Below, in pieces: positions 9,022 to 17,032 of a DNA stretch of 45,806 nt. The position numbers and the translations under genes are program-made. The DNA comes from Pseudobdellovibrionaceae bacterium. Its GTDB lineage: Bacteria > Bdellovibrionota_B > Oligoflexia > Oligoflexales > Bog-1112. The first letter of the stretch is position 1; each line of letters opens with the position of its first letter. The notes under the pieces were generated by a model. It was given only the letters and a program-made list of their open reading frames with translations. It searched no databases and was not told where the DNA came from. Location: the NCBI GenBank assembly GCA_002711925.1, contig PASJ01000066.1, positions 1 through 45,806 of the forward strand, read 5' to 3'.

Positions 9022-9735
9022 ATGGAAAATGTGACACGACATCTACTGCAAGTCTCAGAAGTTGATGATGATTCAAAAATTGATATATTTTCTTCTATAA
9101 ATGTTTCTTTTGGTTTTTCAGGAATCTCTGGATCAAACTTAGTTGAACATTACGTCGATCAAGTGCATAGCAACGACATAACCCCAGCAGGAAGGAGAAC
9201 AACTTCCACAGATTGTAAAAACCGTAAGGTTGCTGACGGCGTGGGTACAAATCAAAAATGGTCGGTTGGTGTTAAAACAGCTGATTGCTTACCAATTTTA
9301 ATCTCTAACTTTGACGGTTCTTATGTTTTAGCTGTCCATGCTGGGTGGCGTGGTTTAGCTAGAAATATTATCTCTGCTAGTTTAGAATTTTTAGAACGTG
9401 AAACAGGTGAGAAAAATGATTATTTTGTATTACTTGGACCCTGTATTAGCCCTGATTGTTATGAAGTTGGTCCTGAGGTTGTTTTATCCCTTAAAAGATG
9501 TTGGAACAATATAAGTTCATTTGATCATGATTGGTTCTACAAGAAGGGAAGATTTAATAGATCCTATGTTGATTTGTCTTTATTTGCATGTAAAATGTTT
9601 ATTAGCTTAGGATGTCCAGCAAAAAATATTGTCATTTATAGAAGTTGTACATTTTCTAATGATAAAAAGTGGTATAGTTATCGAAGAGATAAAAAGAATA
9701 GTGGGAGAAACTGGAGCTGGATCTCTAGAGTATAA
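9022..9735 (+). CDS. pgeF: Peptidoglycan editing factor PgeF (YfiH/laccase-domain family)
   Basis: 237 aa from ATG 9022; a TTG at 9007 would add five residues, and neither start has a strong ribosome-binding site. The copper/zinc site motifs of the YfiH (DUF152) family are present: DQVHSN, TADCLPIL and AVHAGWRGL, then GPCISPDCYEVGPEV. Characterised members clean up mis-incorporated L-Ser in UDP-MurNAc peptides, or act as purine nucleoside phosphorylase/adenosine deaminase. Which activity applies here cannot be told. It directly follows htrA and converges with aroQ, with 10 bases between the stop codons. Confidence 0.9.
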   Translation: MENVTRHLLQVSEVDDDSKIDIFSSINVSFGFSGISGSNLVEHYVDQVHSNDITPAGRRTTSTDCKNRKVADGVGTNQKWSVGVKTADCLPILISNFDGSYVLAVHAGWRGLARNIISASLEFLERETGEKNDYFVLLGPCISPDCYEVGPEVVLSLKRCWNNISSFDHDWFYKKGRFNRSYVDLSLFACKMFISLGCPAKNIVIYRSCTFSNDKKWYSYRRDKKNSGRNWSWISRV

Positions 9736-9745
9736 ATTCATTTTT

Positions 9746-10240
9746 TCAGATGAGATGATGATTTTCTTTTAAAAACGCTAGTATAGCAAAAAGTGCTGAC
9801 TCATAAGAAATATAGCCGAAGCCACAGATGCTTCCAATAGCATGAGGCCTTATGAAAGAAATGCTTCTGACGCGCTCTTTTCTTAAAGCAAGATTTGAAA
9901 GATGAACCTCGATAAAAGGAAGATTCAAGGCTTCCAAACGATCAGCTAAAGATAAAGAAGTATGTGTCCAAGCTCCTGGGTTTATAATTGCAGCGCTATA
10001 TTCTGTTGAAAAAAATGAGATAAACTCACTTTCGCAATTTGATTGAACAAAAGTCAGGTCGCATGAACTAAATCCGAATAGTTTTGACAGATTCGGTTCT
10101 ATTTTTCTTAAGCCCTTATTAATGTCTGAAAGGCACTTTTTTCCATAGTATTGGCTTGGTCTTTGTCCAAGCAAGTCAAGGTTTACTCCATTAGCGACAA
10201 GAATACTTGGTTTTTTTAGGCTGGACAAGTTGGTTTTCAT
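9746..10240 (-). CDS. aroQ: Type II 3-dehydroquinate dehydratase
   Basis: 164 aa, slightly longer than the usual 145-150. Catalyses 3-dehydroquinate to 3-dehydroshikimate. Family motifs in order: ILVANGVNLDLLGQRP, then the catalytic Tyr in PSQYYG, INPGAWTHTS with the catalytic Asn and His, EVHLSN, RKERVRSIS with the substrate-binding Arg, and the closing GFGYISY. The SNHEGE segment of most relatives reads SNCESE here. The start overlaps the end of the upstream unknown gene by 50 bases, so translation is probably coupled. It is the last gene of the pil operon, a position that recalls the aroK/aroB genes following pilMNOPQ in gammaproteobacteria. Confidence 0.94.
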   Translation of the reverse strand: MKTNLSSLKKPSILVANGVNLDLLGQRPSQYYGKKCLSDINKGLRKIEPNLSKLFGFSSCDLTFVQSNCESEFISFFSTEYSAAIINPGAWTHTSLSLADRLEALNLPFIEVHLSNLALRKERVRSISFIRPHAIGSICGFGYISYESALFAILAFLKENHHLI

Positions 10241-11012
10241 GTGAATAAGTCTTTAGTAAATTTTTGCATATACAAATTTGATTATCAATCATATCAATGA
10301 GAACTAGTTTATATACTAGCATTTCATCTTGTTTACAAAGATTTTTTTCAATTTCACTATCTGTAACCTTACAGGTTGTTGCTTTATTTTTTAGACTAAT
10401 TAAATTATTTTCAAAGTGATGAATTTTCTCATAAGTATTTTTGTCTATAGTACATAGTGAAGTGTGTAATCTTTCTTTTTGCTTCATGCTGTTTTTTTTT
10501 TGCCATGGTAAAATGAAGTTACAATTATCACTTTTAGCACTAGTTTGTTTTAAGAGAAGACTTTTAGTGTGCACTAATCCTTTTTCATTTAAAGATTCAA
10601 TTATTTTATGAACATCATCACTTATAGATTTTTTCTTACGTAAATTTTCGAGATAAAATTTAGTTAAACTTGATTTTTCCAATATAATGGTACAAAAAAA
10701 TAAGATTTTTTGAGCTTTTATATTAGTTTGTAATTTTTTTTCTTCTTGTATTAAAACATCCCATGACTCGTTGAAAAATCCGTTTTTATAAAGAGCCTCT
10801 GACAAATTTACTTTTAGTGACAAATCCAAAGGAAATATTTTAATATTATATATTAAAAATCTTATTTTTTCATGTTCAAGCTTGTATATATCAAGTATGG
10901 AACAAAGATATATAATATTTGCTATTGACGGTTTTTCTAAGTATTTAAATATATTTTTTTTTTCTTCAGAGGATATTGTTAATTTATCAAAAACTAATTT
11001 CCATTTCTCCAT
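10191..11012 (-). CDS. Protein of unknown function, helical, in the pil operon
   Basis: 273 aa from the ATG at 11012, which has AAGAG seven bases upstream; an ATG six codons earlier lacks one. I do not recognise the family. The protein is Lys/Leu/Ile-rich and looks all-helical. Around residues 45-140 there are weak tetratricopeptide-like helix pairs (LSEALYKNGFFNESWDVLIQEEKKL). There is no signal peptide or membrane segment, so it is probably cytosolic. It lies between the exported acidic-tail protein and aroQ, overlapping aroQ by 50 bases. A role tied to pilus assembly is possible from position only. Confidence 0.65.
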   Translation of the reverse strand: MEKWKLVFDKLTISSEEKKNIFKYLEKPSIANIIYLCSILDIYKLEHEKIRFLIYNIKIFPLDLSLKVNLSEALYKNGFFNESWDVLIQEEKKLQTNIKAQKILFFCTIILEKSSLTKFYLENLRKKKSISDDVHKIIESLNEKGLVHTKSLLLKQTSAKSDNCNFILPWQKKNSMKQKERLHTSLCTIDKNTYEKIHHFENNLISLKNKATTCKVTDSEIEKNLCKQDEMLVYKLVLIDMIDNQICICKNLLKTYSHENQLVQPKKTKYSCR

Positions 11013-11102
11013 TATTTTTCTCTTTATCATAAGTCAAATCTGATTAAAAAAATATCTACTTATAGTATGACTCTAATGACTTCTTACATTCAATTTATTT
11101 GT

Positions 11103-11702
11103 CTACTCATCCTCATCTTCATCTTCATCTTCATCACTAACTACAGGTTCTACAGGAACAACAGATATTGTTGCAGTAGCAGAAAGACTTCCAGAATGAA
11201 CTAAAATAGTTACGGTATTGATACCAATGGGTGTACACATAGGAACAATATCGATACTTCCAACACCACAACTGTCTGAACACCAGTCATCCATAGGAGT
11301 CAAAATTCCATCATATTTGTCTCTTGAATCACTTGGATTTTTTTGAGGTGACATTTGACCCCCTAAAATTAATGATTCAAATGATATGCCAGGAACTGGA
11401 ACATATTCTTCTAAATTTTCAGGATTAGACATTTCTTCAGGTAGTTTCTTTCTTTCAACAACAAATCTTACGGGAACAATACTATTATATGGAGCATCAC
11501 CAATTCCCTCACATGTAAGACTAGTACCATCATTTAAAAGTCTTATACGCATTTCTGTACTACCTATTATTGCTGTTTGACAATTTAAAAAACATGTACC
11601 TGGAGCTTCTGCTAAATCTGGATAGGCGCCACATCTTAATAAAGAAATAATTAAAAACATGATTGCAATTTTTTTCTTGAATTTTACGGATAATTTTATC
11701 AT
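11103..11702 (-). CDS. Exported Cys-rich protein with acidic repeat tail, possible lipoprotein
   Basis: 199 aa of unknown function. The N-terminus MIKLSVKFKKKIAIMFLIISLLRC is a typical export signal ending at Cys24. The residue before Cys is Arg, which is poor for a lipobox, so lipidation is uncertain. The mature part has paired cysteines (CFLNC, WCSDSCGVG, PMCTP) and a beta-rich C-terminal segment (GINTVTILVHSGSLSATATISVVPV) like an immunoglobulin-type domain. It ends in an Asp-Glu alternating tail encoded by GAAGAT-type repeats (11109-11138). AAAGGG lies upstream of the ATG. It sits 59 bases after pilQ in the same orientation, so a pilus- or secretin-associated role is a reasonable guess. 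Confidence 0.72.
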   Translation of the reverse strand: MIKLSVKFKKKIAIMFLIISLLRCGAYPDLAEAPGTCFLNCQTAIIGSTEMRIRLLNDGTSLTCEGIGDAPYNSIVPVRFVVERKKLPEEMSNPENLEEYVPVPGISFESLILGGQMSPQKNPSDSRDKYDGILTPMDDWCSDSCGVGSIDIVPMCTPIGINTVTILVHSGSLSATATISVVPVEPVVSDEDEDEDEDE

Positions 11703-11761
11703 AATTCTAAAAACCCTTTATAAATAGAATAATTAATTTATTCTTTTTATATTTTTGAAAT

Positions 11762-14700
11762 TTAATAATTTTCATAATTTTGGTTTAAATTTTCATTATT
11801 ATCATTTGTATCATTAAAATTATCTGAATTTTGATAATTATCGTTCATAAAGTTGTTTTCGTTAAATGTATTATTATTATTATTATTATTATTATTCTGC
11901 ATGTTTTCTAAATTATTATCGTAGTTATTGGCGTTATCATTATTAAATATTTTCATTTCATTATTCTGTAAGTTATCATTTATTTGAAAATTTGAGTTAT
12001 TGTTAAATAATTTTAATTTGGTATTTTGATTTGCATTATAGTTTTTTAGATTATTATTAAAATCTGAATTATTGTTTCTTGACAGAGGTTTGATAAATTT
12101 TCCGGTATTTAGTATTGTTGGAGTCACCATTATCATTAATTCACGTTTATCCTCAGTATAACCTTTTGATCGAAAGATAGCCCCAACTAAAGGTAATTTT
12201 GATAAGTAAGGTATGCCTCGAGAAGACTCTCTATATTGTGTTGTATAAAGTCCTCCAATAACCGCAGTTTCACCACTTTTTCGAAGTAGCTTAGTCGTTA
12301 ATTTACGCACAGATTTAGAAACTTTTGCATCTAGGTTTCTATCCTTTGGATTAGATGCTTCAACGGTAAGATCCATTGATATTGAACCATCTACTGTAAT
12401 ATGTGGTAAAACTTCTAATTTTAGATTGTACTCAACTGTTTCTAAAGACATCGTAGGTTGCTGTCCTTGTTGAGTTCCTCCTTGTGCAACTTCAAAGTAG
12501 TCTTCTTGACCAGCCTCAATAACAGCCTTTTGGTTGTCAAGGACTATAACACTATTATTCTGTAGATTTTTTGAATAATTTGAAAGTTCAGAGATTCTCA
12601 ACTTTAAGTCTAGCTCAACGAGGTTATTTAAACTACCAAAATGTACATCAAAAAGACCATTACTAGCATTTGACAAAGCACCAGTGTCAATAGCAAATCG
12701 TGAGTTCATGTTGCTTGGAAAAACCATTGTACCAAATCCAAGACCTCTACTTTGATCTAGTCTAAATGGGGCTCCCCAGTTTATTCCCAAAAATCGGTCG
12801 ACATTTTTTGTTATTTCTATAACCCTTGTTTCAATTTTTACCTGTGGTGTCTGTAAGTCAATTCTTTCAATTAATGTTTTAATTTTAGAGAGATCATTTG
12901 GAGTAGCTTCTACAATAATGGAGTTTGTCCTTCCATCTGCTTGAACTTTTACCCTTTTATCATACTCTGAAGATGTTAGCAGTGATTCAACAATAGTTAT
13001 CACTTCATCTGCTTTAGCGTACGAAAGTCTTATAATTAAAACTTTTGTTGGGATAAAAAGTGAGTGTGTCTTCTTTGTTATTTCTAGCTTTTTTCTTTCT
13101 TCTTCTAAAGTTTTTAGTGAGTCAATACGTATGATATTGCCTTTTGTTGTCGTTATTCCCAAGTTGTGAGATTCAAGAAGAGCTTGAAGAGCTTCATCCC
13201 ATGGTATTTGTTTGAGATTTAAGGTTACCTTTTTTTGTCCCACTTCTGACGGGAAAACAAAATTTACATTATTTTCTTCTGCTAAAGTATTAATAACATC
13301 TCTTAATGAAGCTTCTTTGAAAGACATACTTATTAGTGGATAAGAATTTTCTTTTTGAGTTATTTTATTACCCTTTATCGGCTCTATTTCTTTTGTGTTT
13401 TGTGTGTCGTTGTTTAAAAATTTTGATTTTTCATTGGGTCTAGTTTCTGGTTTGTTAAATTGGTTTTCCCGTTCATCTACTTTATTATTATTATTATTAA
13501 ATAAATTATTTTCATCGAAAAAATTATTTTCTATTTCATCATTTGTGTTATTTAATTCGTTGTTTTGATTGTATTGATCATTATCATTAAATTCATTATA
13601 TTGCTCGTTATTATTAAAATCATTATATTGCTGATTATTATTAAAATCATCATATTGCTGATTGTTATTAAAATCATCATATTGCTGATTATTATTAAAA
13701 TCATCATATTGATCGTTGTCATTGAATTCATTGTTTTGGTTGTACTGACTGTTGTTTTCGTTGTTGAAGTTGTTGTTTTGATTGTATTGCTCGTTATTGT
13801 CTTGAGCATTATTTTGTTCATACTCTTGTGTATTATTGACATTATCATTAAAAAAATCATTTTCTTGGGAAATATGCTTTAAAGTAATGGATCTTTTTGA
13901 AATAATTTTGGGTGGATGCTTGGATTTGTCTTGGTATTTGTATGTTGTTTTTTTCATCGTGACATGATTAGAGTCATTTGATGTTTTGTCATATTTTTTG
14001 TTTTTTTCAATTCTTTTTGTATTTCTTGTCTGCTTATTGAGACCTTTATCACTACCGTGCTTTCTCTTTGGTTTTATGTTTTTATTATATAAAATTTTTG
14101 CTTTGCCATCTGGTTCTTGTTTTATATCAACATTTTTAGATGTTTGTTGTTTAATTTTAAAATCAATTAGTATATTTCCTTGATCGGCGAAATAACTTCC
14201 TTTAACTTCTTCTTTAAAAGTAAGTATAACATCAGAGTATTTATTATCAGCTGTTGTTCGTGTCCTAATATTAATTATTGGAATATTAAAATCATTTGTT
14301 ATAATATTTCTTTTAATTTTTTTCCTTGTTTTTGTTTCATAATATCTGATAACTAGCTCAGGCTGCTGTTTCTTGTTGAACTCTTGAAAAATTTCGAAAT
14401 CAGGTGAACCAAGTGTTATTAACTCCAATCTGACCAAAGATTTTTCAGGCTGGTGATTCAAGCCCACCCACCACAAATATTTTTCTTCTTCAATTTTTTT
14501 ATATCTTCTTGTTTTTTGAATGACTCTATTATCTGAATTTTTTGTAACCTTTTCTTCTTTTGGTGTTTCTTTTTTTTGTATTTTATTTTCTTTTAAAAAA
14601 TTAAAATTATTAGAATCAAAATTATCAGTGATGAGGTCTTCGTCACTGAAGTCATTGTTTTCAGGGAGATCGAATTCGTAATCAGATTCATATTCATATT

Positions 14701-14779
14701 CATTTACTAATTCATTTTCATGCGTTTGACATGAATTTAGTAACAACATTATAACTATTGAGCAAAATATTTTTTTCAT
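11762..14779 (-). CDS. pilQ: Type IV pilus secretin PilQ with Asn-rich insertions
   Basis: 1005 aa, much longer than usual for PilQ (700-900). It forms the outer-membrane channel for the type IV pilus. Order: signal MKKIFCSIVIMLLLNSC with a lipobox Cys at 17; an AMIN-like domain (about 95-215); a Lys-rich then Asn/Gln-rich linker (about 225-450) with a 9-residue repeat QYDDFNNNQ; an STN domain (about 480-555, SLRDVINTLAEENNVNFVFP); a secretin N1 domain (about 570-650); and the secretin core (about 655-885), with VIGGLYTTQYRESSRGIPYLSKLPLVGAIFRS cut here into its recognisable parts VIGGL and GIPYLSKLPLVGAIFR. A second Asn-rich tail covers about 895-1005. AAGAG precedes the ATG. It is the fifth gene of pilMNOPQ. 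Confidence 0.96.
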   Translation of the reverse strand: MKKIFCSIVIMLLLNSCQTHENELVNEYEYESDYEFDLPENNDFSDEDLITDNFDSNNFNFLKENKIQKKETPKEEKVTKNSDNRVIQKTRRYKKIEEEKYLWWVGLNHQPEKSLVRLELITLGSPDFEIFQEFNKKQQPELVIRYYETKTRKKIKRNIITNDFNIPIINIRTRTTADNKYSDVILTFKEEVKGSYFADQGNILIDFKIKQQTSKNVDIKQEPDGKAKILYNKNIKPKRKHGSDKGLNKQTRNTKRIEKNKKYDKTSNDSNHVTMKKTTYKYQDKSKHPPKIISKRSITLKHISQENDFFNDNVNNTQEYEQNNAQDNNEQYNQNNNFNNENNSQYNQNNEFNDNDQYDDFNNNQQYDDFNNNQQYDDFNNNQQYNDFNNNEQYNEFNDNDQYNQNNELNNTNDEIENNFFDENNLFNNNNNKVDERENQFNKPETRPNEKSKFLNNDTQNTKEIEPIKGNKITQKENSYPLISMSFKEASLRDVINTLAEENNVNFVFPSEVGQKKVTLNLKQIPWDEALQALLESHNLGITTTKGNIIRIDSLKTLEEERKKLEITKKTHSLFIPTKVLIIRLSYAKADEVITIVESLLTSSEYDKRVKVQADGRTNSIIVEATPNDLSKIKTLIERIDLQTPQVKIETRVIEITKNVDRFLGINWGAPFRLDQSRGLGFGTMVFPSNMNSRFAIDTGALSNASNGLFDVHFGSLNNLVELDLKLRISELSNYSKNLQNNSVIVLDNQKAVIEAGQEDYFEVAQGGTQQGQQPTMSLETVEYNLKLEVLPHITVDGSISMDLTVEASNPKDRNLDAKVSKSVRKLTTKLLRKSGETAVIGGLYTTQYRESSRGIPYLSKLPLVGAIFRSKGYTEDKRELMIMVTPTILNTGKFIKPLSRNNNSDFNNNLKNYNANQNTKLKLFNNNSNFQINDNLQNNEMKIFNNDNANNYDNNLENMQNNNNNNNNNTFNENNFMNDNYQNSDNFNDTNDNNENLNQNYENY
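11870..11896 (-). repeat. (AAT)9 trinucleotide repeat in pilQ
   Basis: Nine ATT units on the plus strand encode nine consecutive Asn in the PilQ C-terminal tail. Length changes would add or remove Asn without shifting frame. A shorter run of the same kind lies near 13482-13498 in the linker region. Confidence 0.85.
13577..13738 (-). repeat. Six 27-bp tandem repeats within pilQ
   Basis: Six consecutive 27-base units begin at 13577, 13604, 13631, 13658, 13685 and 13712. The three at 13631-13711 are nearly identical and the outer ones diverge. Each encodes nine residues of the type QYDDFNNNQ. Being a multiple of three, copy-number change would keep the frame. The repeats also create long meaningless open frames on other strands. 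Confidence 0.88.
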
Positions 14780-14805
14780 AGTAATCTCTTCGTTTATTAG
14801 TATAA

Positions 14806-15474
14806 CTATTCAGGGGTAATAACGATGATGTCATCTTTGTTCTTTTCTTCTTCTTTTCCACCTAGAATTAGATATTCATCCGAATAAATTCTAGATCCCT
14901 CTTTGGTTAACTTGAATTTTCTGATTGAAATCTTATTATCCGTTATTTCGTGGATTACAGCACCTTTTTTTCCAATTGGGTCATTAACTTTACATATTAC
15001 ACCTTCTTCATCAGGAGTCATAACTAAAGCTTTATTTTTATTTTTACCAATATTCCAAATTCCAACTAACTTTAGTTCCTCTATGTCAAATTTTTGGAGA
15101 GAACTTGTAATTTGGATTTTGATTGATTTTTTCCCCTCTTTTGATGTTGGTGGTTTAAATGGATCGGGCTTTGCTTCAGAACTGTAGTTGTATTTTAAAT
15201 GAAAATTTTTTACTCTTTCGATATTTATAATATCTGATAGATTTTCAGTATTAATCTCTTCTGGTGAGTTTTGATTTTCTTGTTCTTTTTTTTGTGTGTT
15301 TAAGCGTTTAGATTTTGTTTTTTCATCTTTGATTATTGAATCGATTTGAGAATTTTGTGACTCTAATCTTTTTTCTGCAGCAAAAAATAGAACTAAAGTC
15401 AATAAAAATAAATTTTTTTTGTTCAAGTTGTATACTATATAAAATTTATTTACACATTTTTTGATAAGGATCAT
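14806..15474 (-). CDS. pilP: Type IV pilus assembly protein PilP
   Basis: 222 aa. In the known machine, PilP is a periplasmic inner-membrane-linked protein that connects the PilN/PilO pair to the secretin PilQ. Here the N-terminal hydrophobic stretch (about 21-32) is followed by a Lys/Glu/Gln-rich linker. The PilP beta-domain follows at about 95-215: KPDPFKPPTS, LKLVGIWNIGKNKNKALVMTP cut into its motif core LVGIW, then VICKVNDPIGKKGAVI. There is no lipobox Cys, unlike many PilP proteins. The ATG has GGAG five bases upstream. It lies 26 bases before pilQ. Confidence 0.93.
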   Translation of the reverse strand: MILIKKCVNKFYIVYNLNKKNLFLLTLVLFFAAEKRLESQNSQIDSIIKDEKTKSKRLNTQKKEQENQNSPEEINTENLSDIINIERVKNFHLKYNYSSEAKPDPFKPPTSKEGKKSIKIQITSSLQKFDIEELKLVGIWNIGKNKNKALVMTPDEEGVICKVNDPIGKKGAVIHEITDNKISIRKFKLTKEGSRIYSDEYLILGGKEEEKNKDDIIVITPE

Positions 15475-15515
15475 GTATGCTCCTTTGGCTCAAGTAAATT
15501 GAAATTTCATATTTT

Positions 15516-16226
15516 TCATTTTTTAACTCTACTTTTTGCTTTTTCTCTGTCAGCTTGAATCTTTTCTTCAACTAAAACTTTTTGATTTTCTTCTTCGGTT
15601 AGAGATCTAAATATTGAAATTCGTATATTTGCTAATACTTTAGAAAACTTTCTTTTATATTTTTCTCTATCTTCTTCTGACATTACTGACTTTTGTTCAT
15701 CAAGTTTCGGTTCTTGATTCTTTAAGTCGTAATTATTTATTCTAATCATTACTTCTAAATGTAAAATTTCGTCGAAAAAATTTGCTATATTTACAAAATC
15801 ACCAAGGACTTGAATTTTAATTGGCATTTGAATAAATTTGAATGCGGTATCTGATACTGAAGTTTTTTGTGGATCAAAAAATAGGATTCTTACCTTTGTT
15901 TTTTCAGCAATATCAGAAAGATCTTTCAAAATATTATCTACATTAAATTCATCAGGAAGCTTCTTACTTGCTTTCTCAAGATTTGCCTTTATTTCTTCTA
16001 GGGATTTTATTAAGCCAGGAAGGTTTTGTTTCTTTACAATAGCCTTGTCAAGTTTTCCCATAAGTTGATTGTTTAATGCTTCTTCTTTATCTTTATTTTC
16101 ATTTATAATAATTACCTTATCATAATATTCATAGGAATTATAAGAGACAACAAGAATTACCCATAGAGAAAATCTTTTTATTAAAGAAAAAGATCGGTAC
16201 TTTAAAATGAGGTCTTCAAAATCCAT
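15516..16226 (-). CDS. pilO: Type IV pilus assembly protein PilO
   Basis: 236 aa. One N-terminal membrane segment (about 20-32, LWVILVVSYNSYEYY), a coiled-coil stretch (about 45-95), then a ferredoxin-like domain (about 100-205) with KVRILFFDPQ, FIQMPIKIQVLGDFVNIANFF in its usual place, and LEVMIRINNYDL. It partners with PilN in the inner-membrane alignment complex. The C-terminal 30 residues are highly charged. It sits between pilN and pilP in the canonical order, 51 bases after pilN. Confidence 0.92.
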   Translation of the reverse strand: MDFEDLILKYRSFSLIKRFSLWVILVVSYNSYEYYDKVIIINENKDKEEALNNQLMGKLDKAIVKKQNLPGLIKSLEEIKANLEKASKKLPDEFNVDNILKDLSDIAEKTKVRILFFDPQKTSVSDTAFKFIQMPIKIQVLGDFVNIANFFDEILHLEVMIRINNYDLKNQEPKLDEQKSVMSEEDREKYKRKFSKVLANIRISIFRSLTEEENQKVLVEEKIQADREKAKSRVKK

Positions 16227-16277
16227 TACTCTACCTGTCTATGAATATTTGTTTAAAATATTTTAATTTGTTGTTTC

Positions 16278-17018
16278 CTATTGAGCATTTTTATCCTTTT
16301 TTTCTGCATATTGTAATTGAAGAGAGAAAAAAGGGAATCCCTTAAAACTATCATCTGTATTTATTTGAGGAACAGATTCTTGTGAGTTGTCAAACTTGTT
16401 TTCATCGTTTAAAATTTCTTGAAAATTTTCATCAGCTTCATTTATATTGTCTGGTTCTTTTCTGTTTGAAGGTAAGTAATCATCTGTTGTAATCTGGTTT
16501 AAATAAATTTTATCAAAGTATATTACTGTTTTAATATCATCTGTCAGTATAGCTTGGTCTTTCAAGGAACCTAGTGATGTCATGAACTCACCAATTTTAC
16601 CATTTGTAAAAGATCCTCCGGAAAGTAGAATAGAACTGTTGTTTGTGTTGTTTTCAAGATATGTAAACCACAAGTTTTCAGGTTTTAGATTTTGTAGAAT
16701 TTCAAGAACAATAAGACTTTTAAATCTTTCTACAGACGAAGAAGTAATGTTCTCAAGAGATTTCGTTTTTTGCTTGATTTTTTCAACTTGGTTGTTTATT
16801 TCATTAAAAGAGGAAACGGAAGAGTCAAGTTTTTTTATTCTTTTCTTTATTTGTGCTGTGGAGTTTTTTACTTCTGTCACAAAATCGATTTTGTTTCTTA
16901 GATCCTGTTCGTAAATATAGTTTGATAAAAAGTAGAACAAAAAAATAACGAACAAGTCAGGTAGAAACCATTTTCTATTTTCTATTTCTTCTTTAGGTAT
17001 TAAATTTATGAGGTACAA
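16278..17018 (-). CDS. pilN: Type IV pilus assembly protein PilN
   Basis: 246 aa from a TTG start with GGAG eight bases upstream; the nearby ATG at that GGAG is out of frame. The N-terminal MYLINLIPKEE matches the conserved INLLP segment that docks into PilM. One membrane helix follows (about 22-38), then a coiled coil (about 45-95) and a ferredoxin-like periplasmic domain (about 100-180). The C-terminal extension is rich in Asn/Asp/Glu. The start lies 14 bases after the pilM stop. Confidence 0.92.
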   Translation of the reverse strand: MYLINLIPKEEIENRKWFLPDLFVIFLFYFLSNYIYEQDLRNKIDFVTEVKNSTAQIKKRIKKLDSSVSSFNEINNQVEKIKQKTKSLENITSSSVERFKSLIVLEILQNLKPENLWFTYLENNTNNSSILLSGGSFTNGKIGEFMTSLGSLKDQAILTDDIKTVIYFDKIYLNQITTDDYLPSNRKEPDNINEADENFQEILNDENKFDNSQESVPQINTDDSFKGFPFFSLQLQYAEKKDKNAQ

Positions 17019-17032
17019 TAATACACTCCATA

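Noticed and set aside
13552..13882. Open frames of about 100 codons on both strands inside pilQ
   Set aside because: They are made of the 27-bp and trinucleotide repeats read in other frames (runs of Ile, Met, Thr, Val); no ribosome-binding site, and pilQ clearly codes here.
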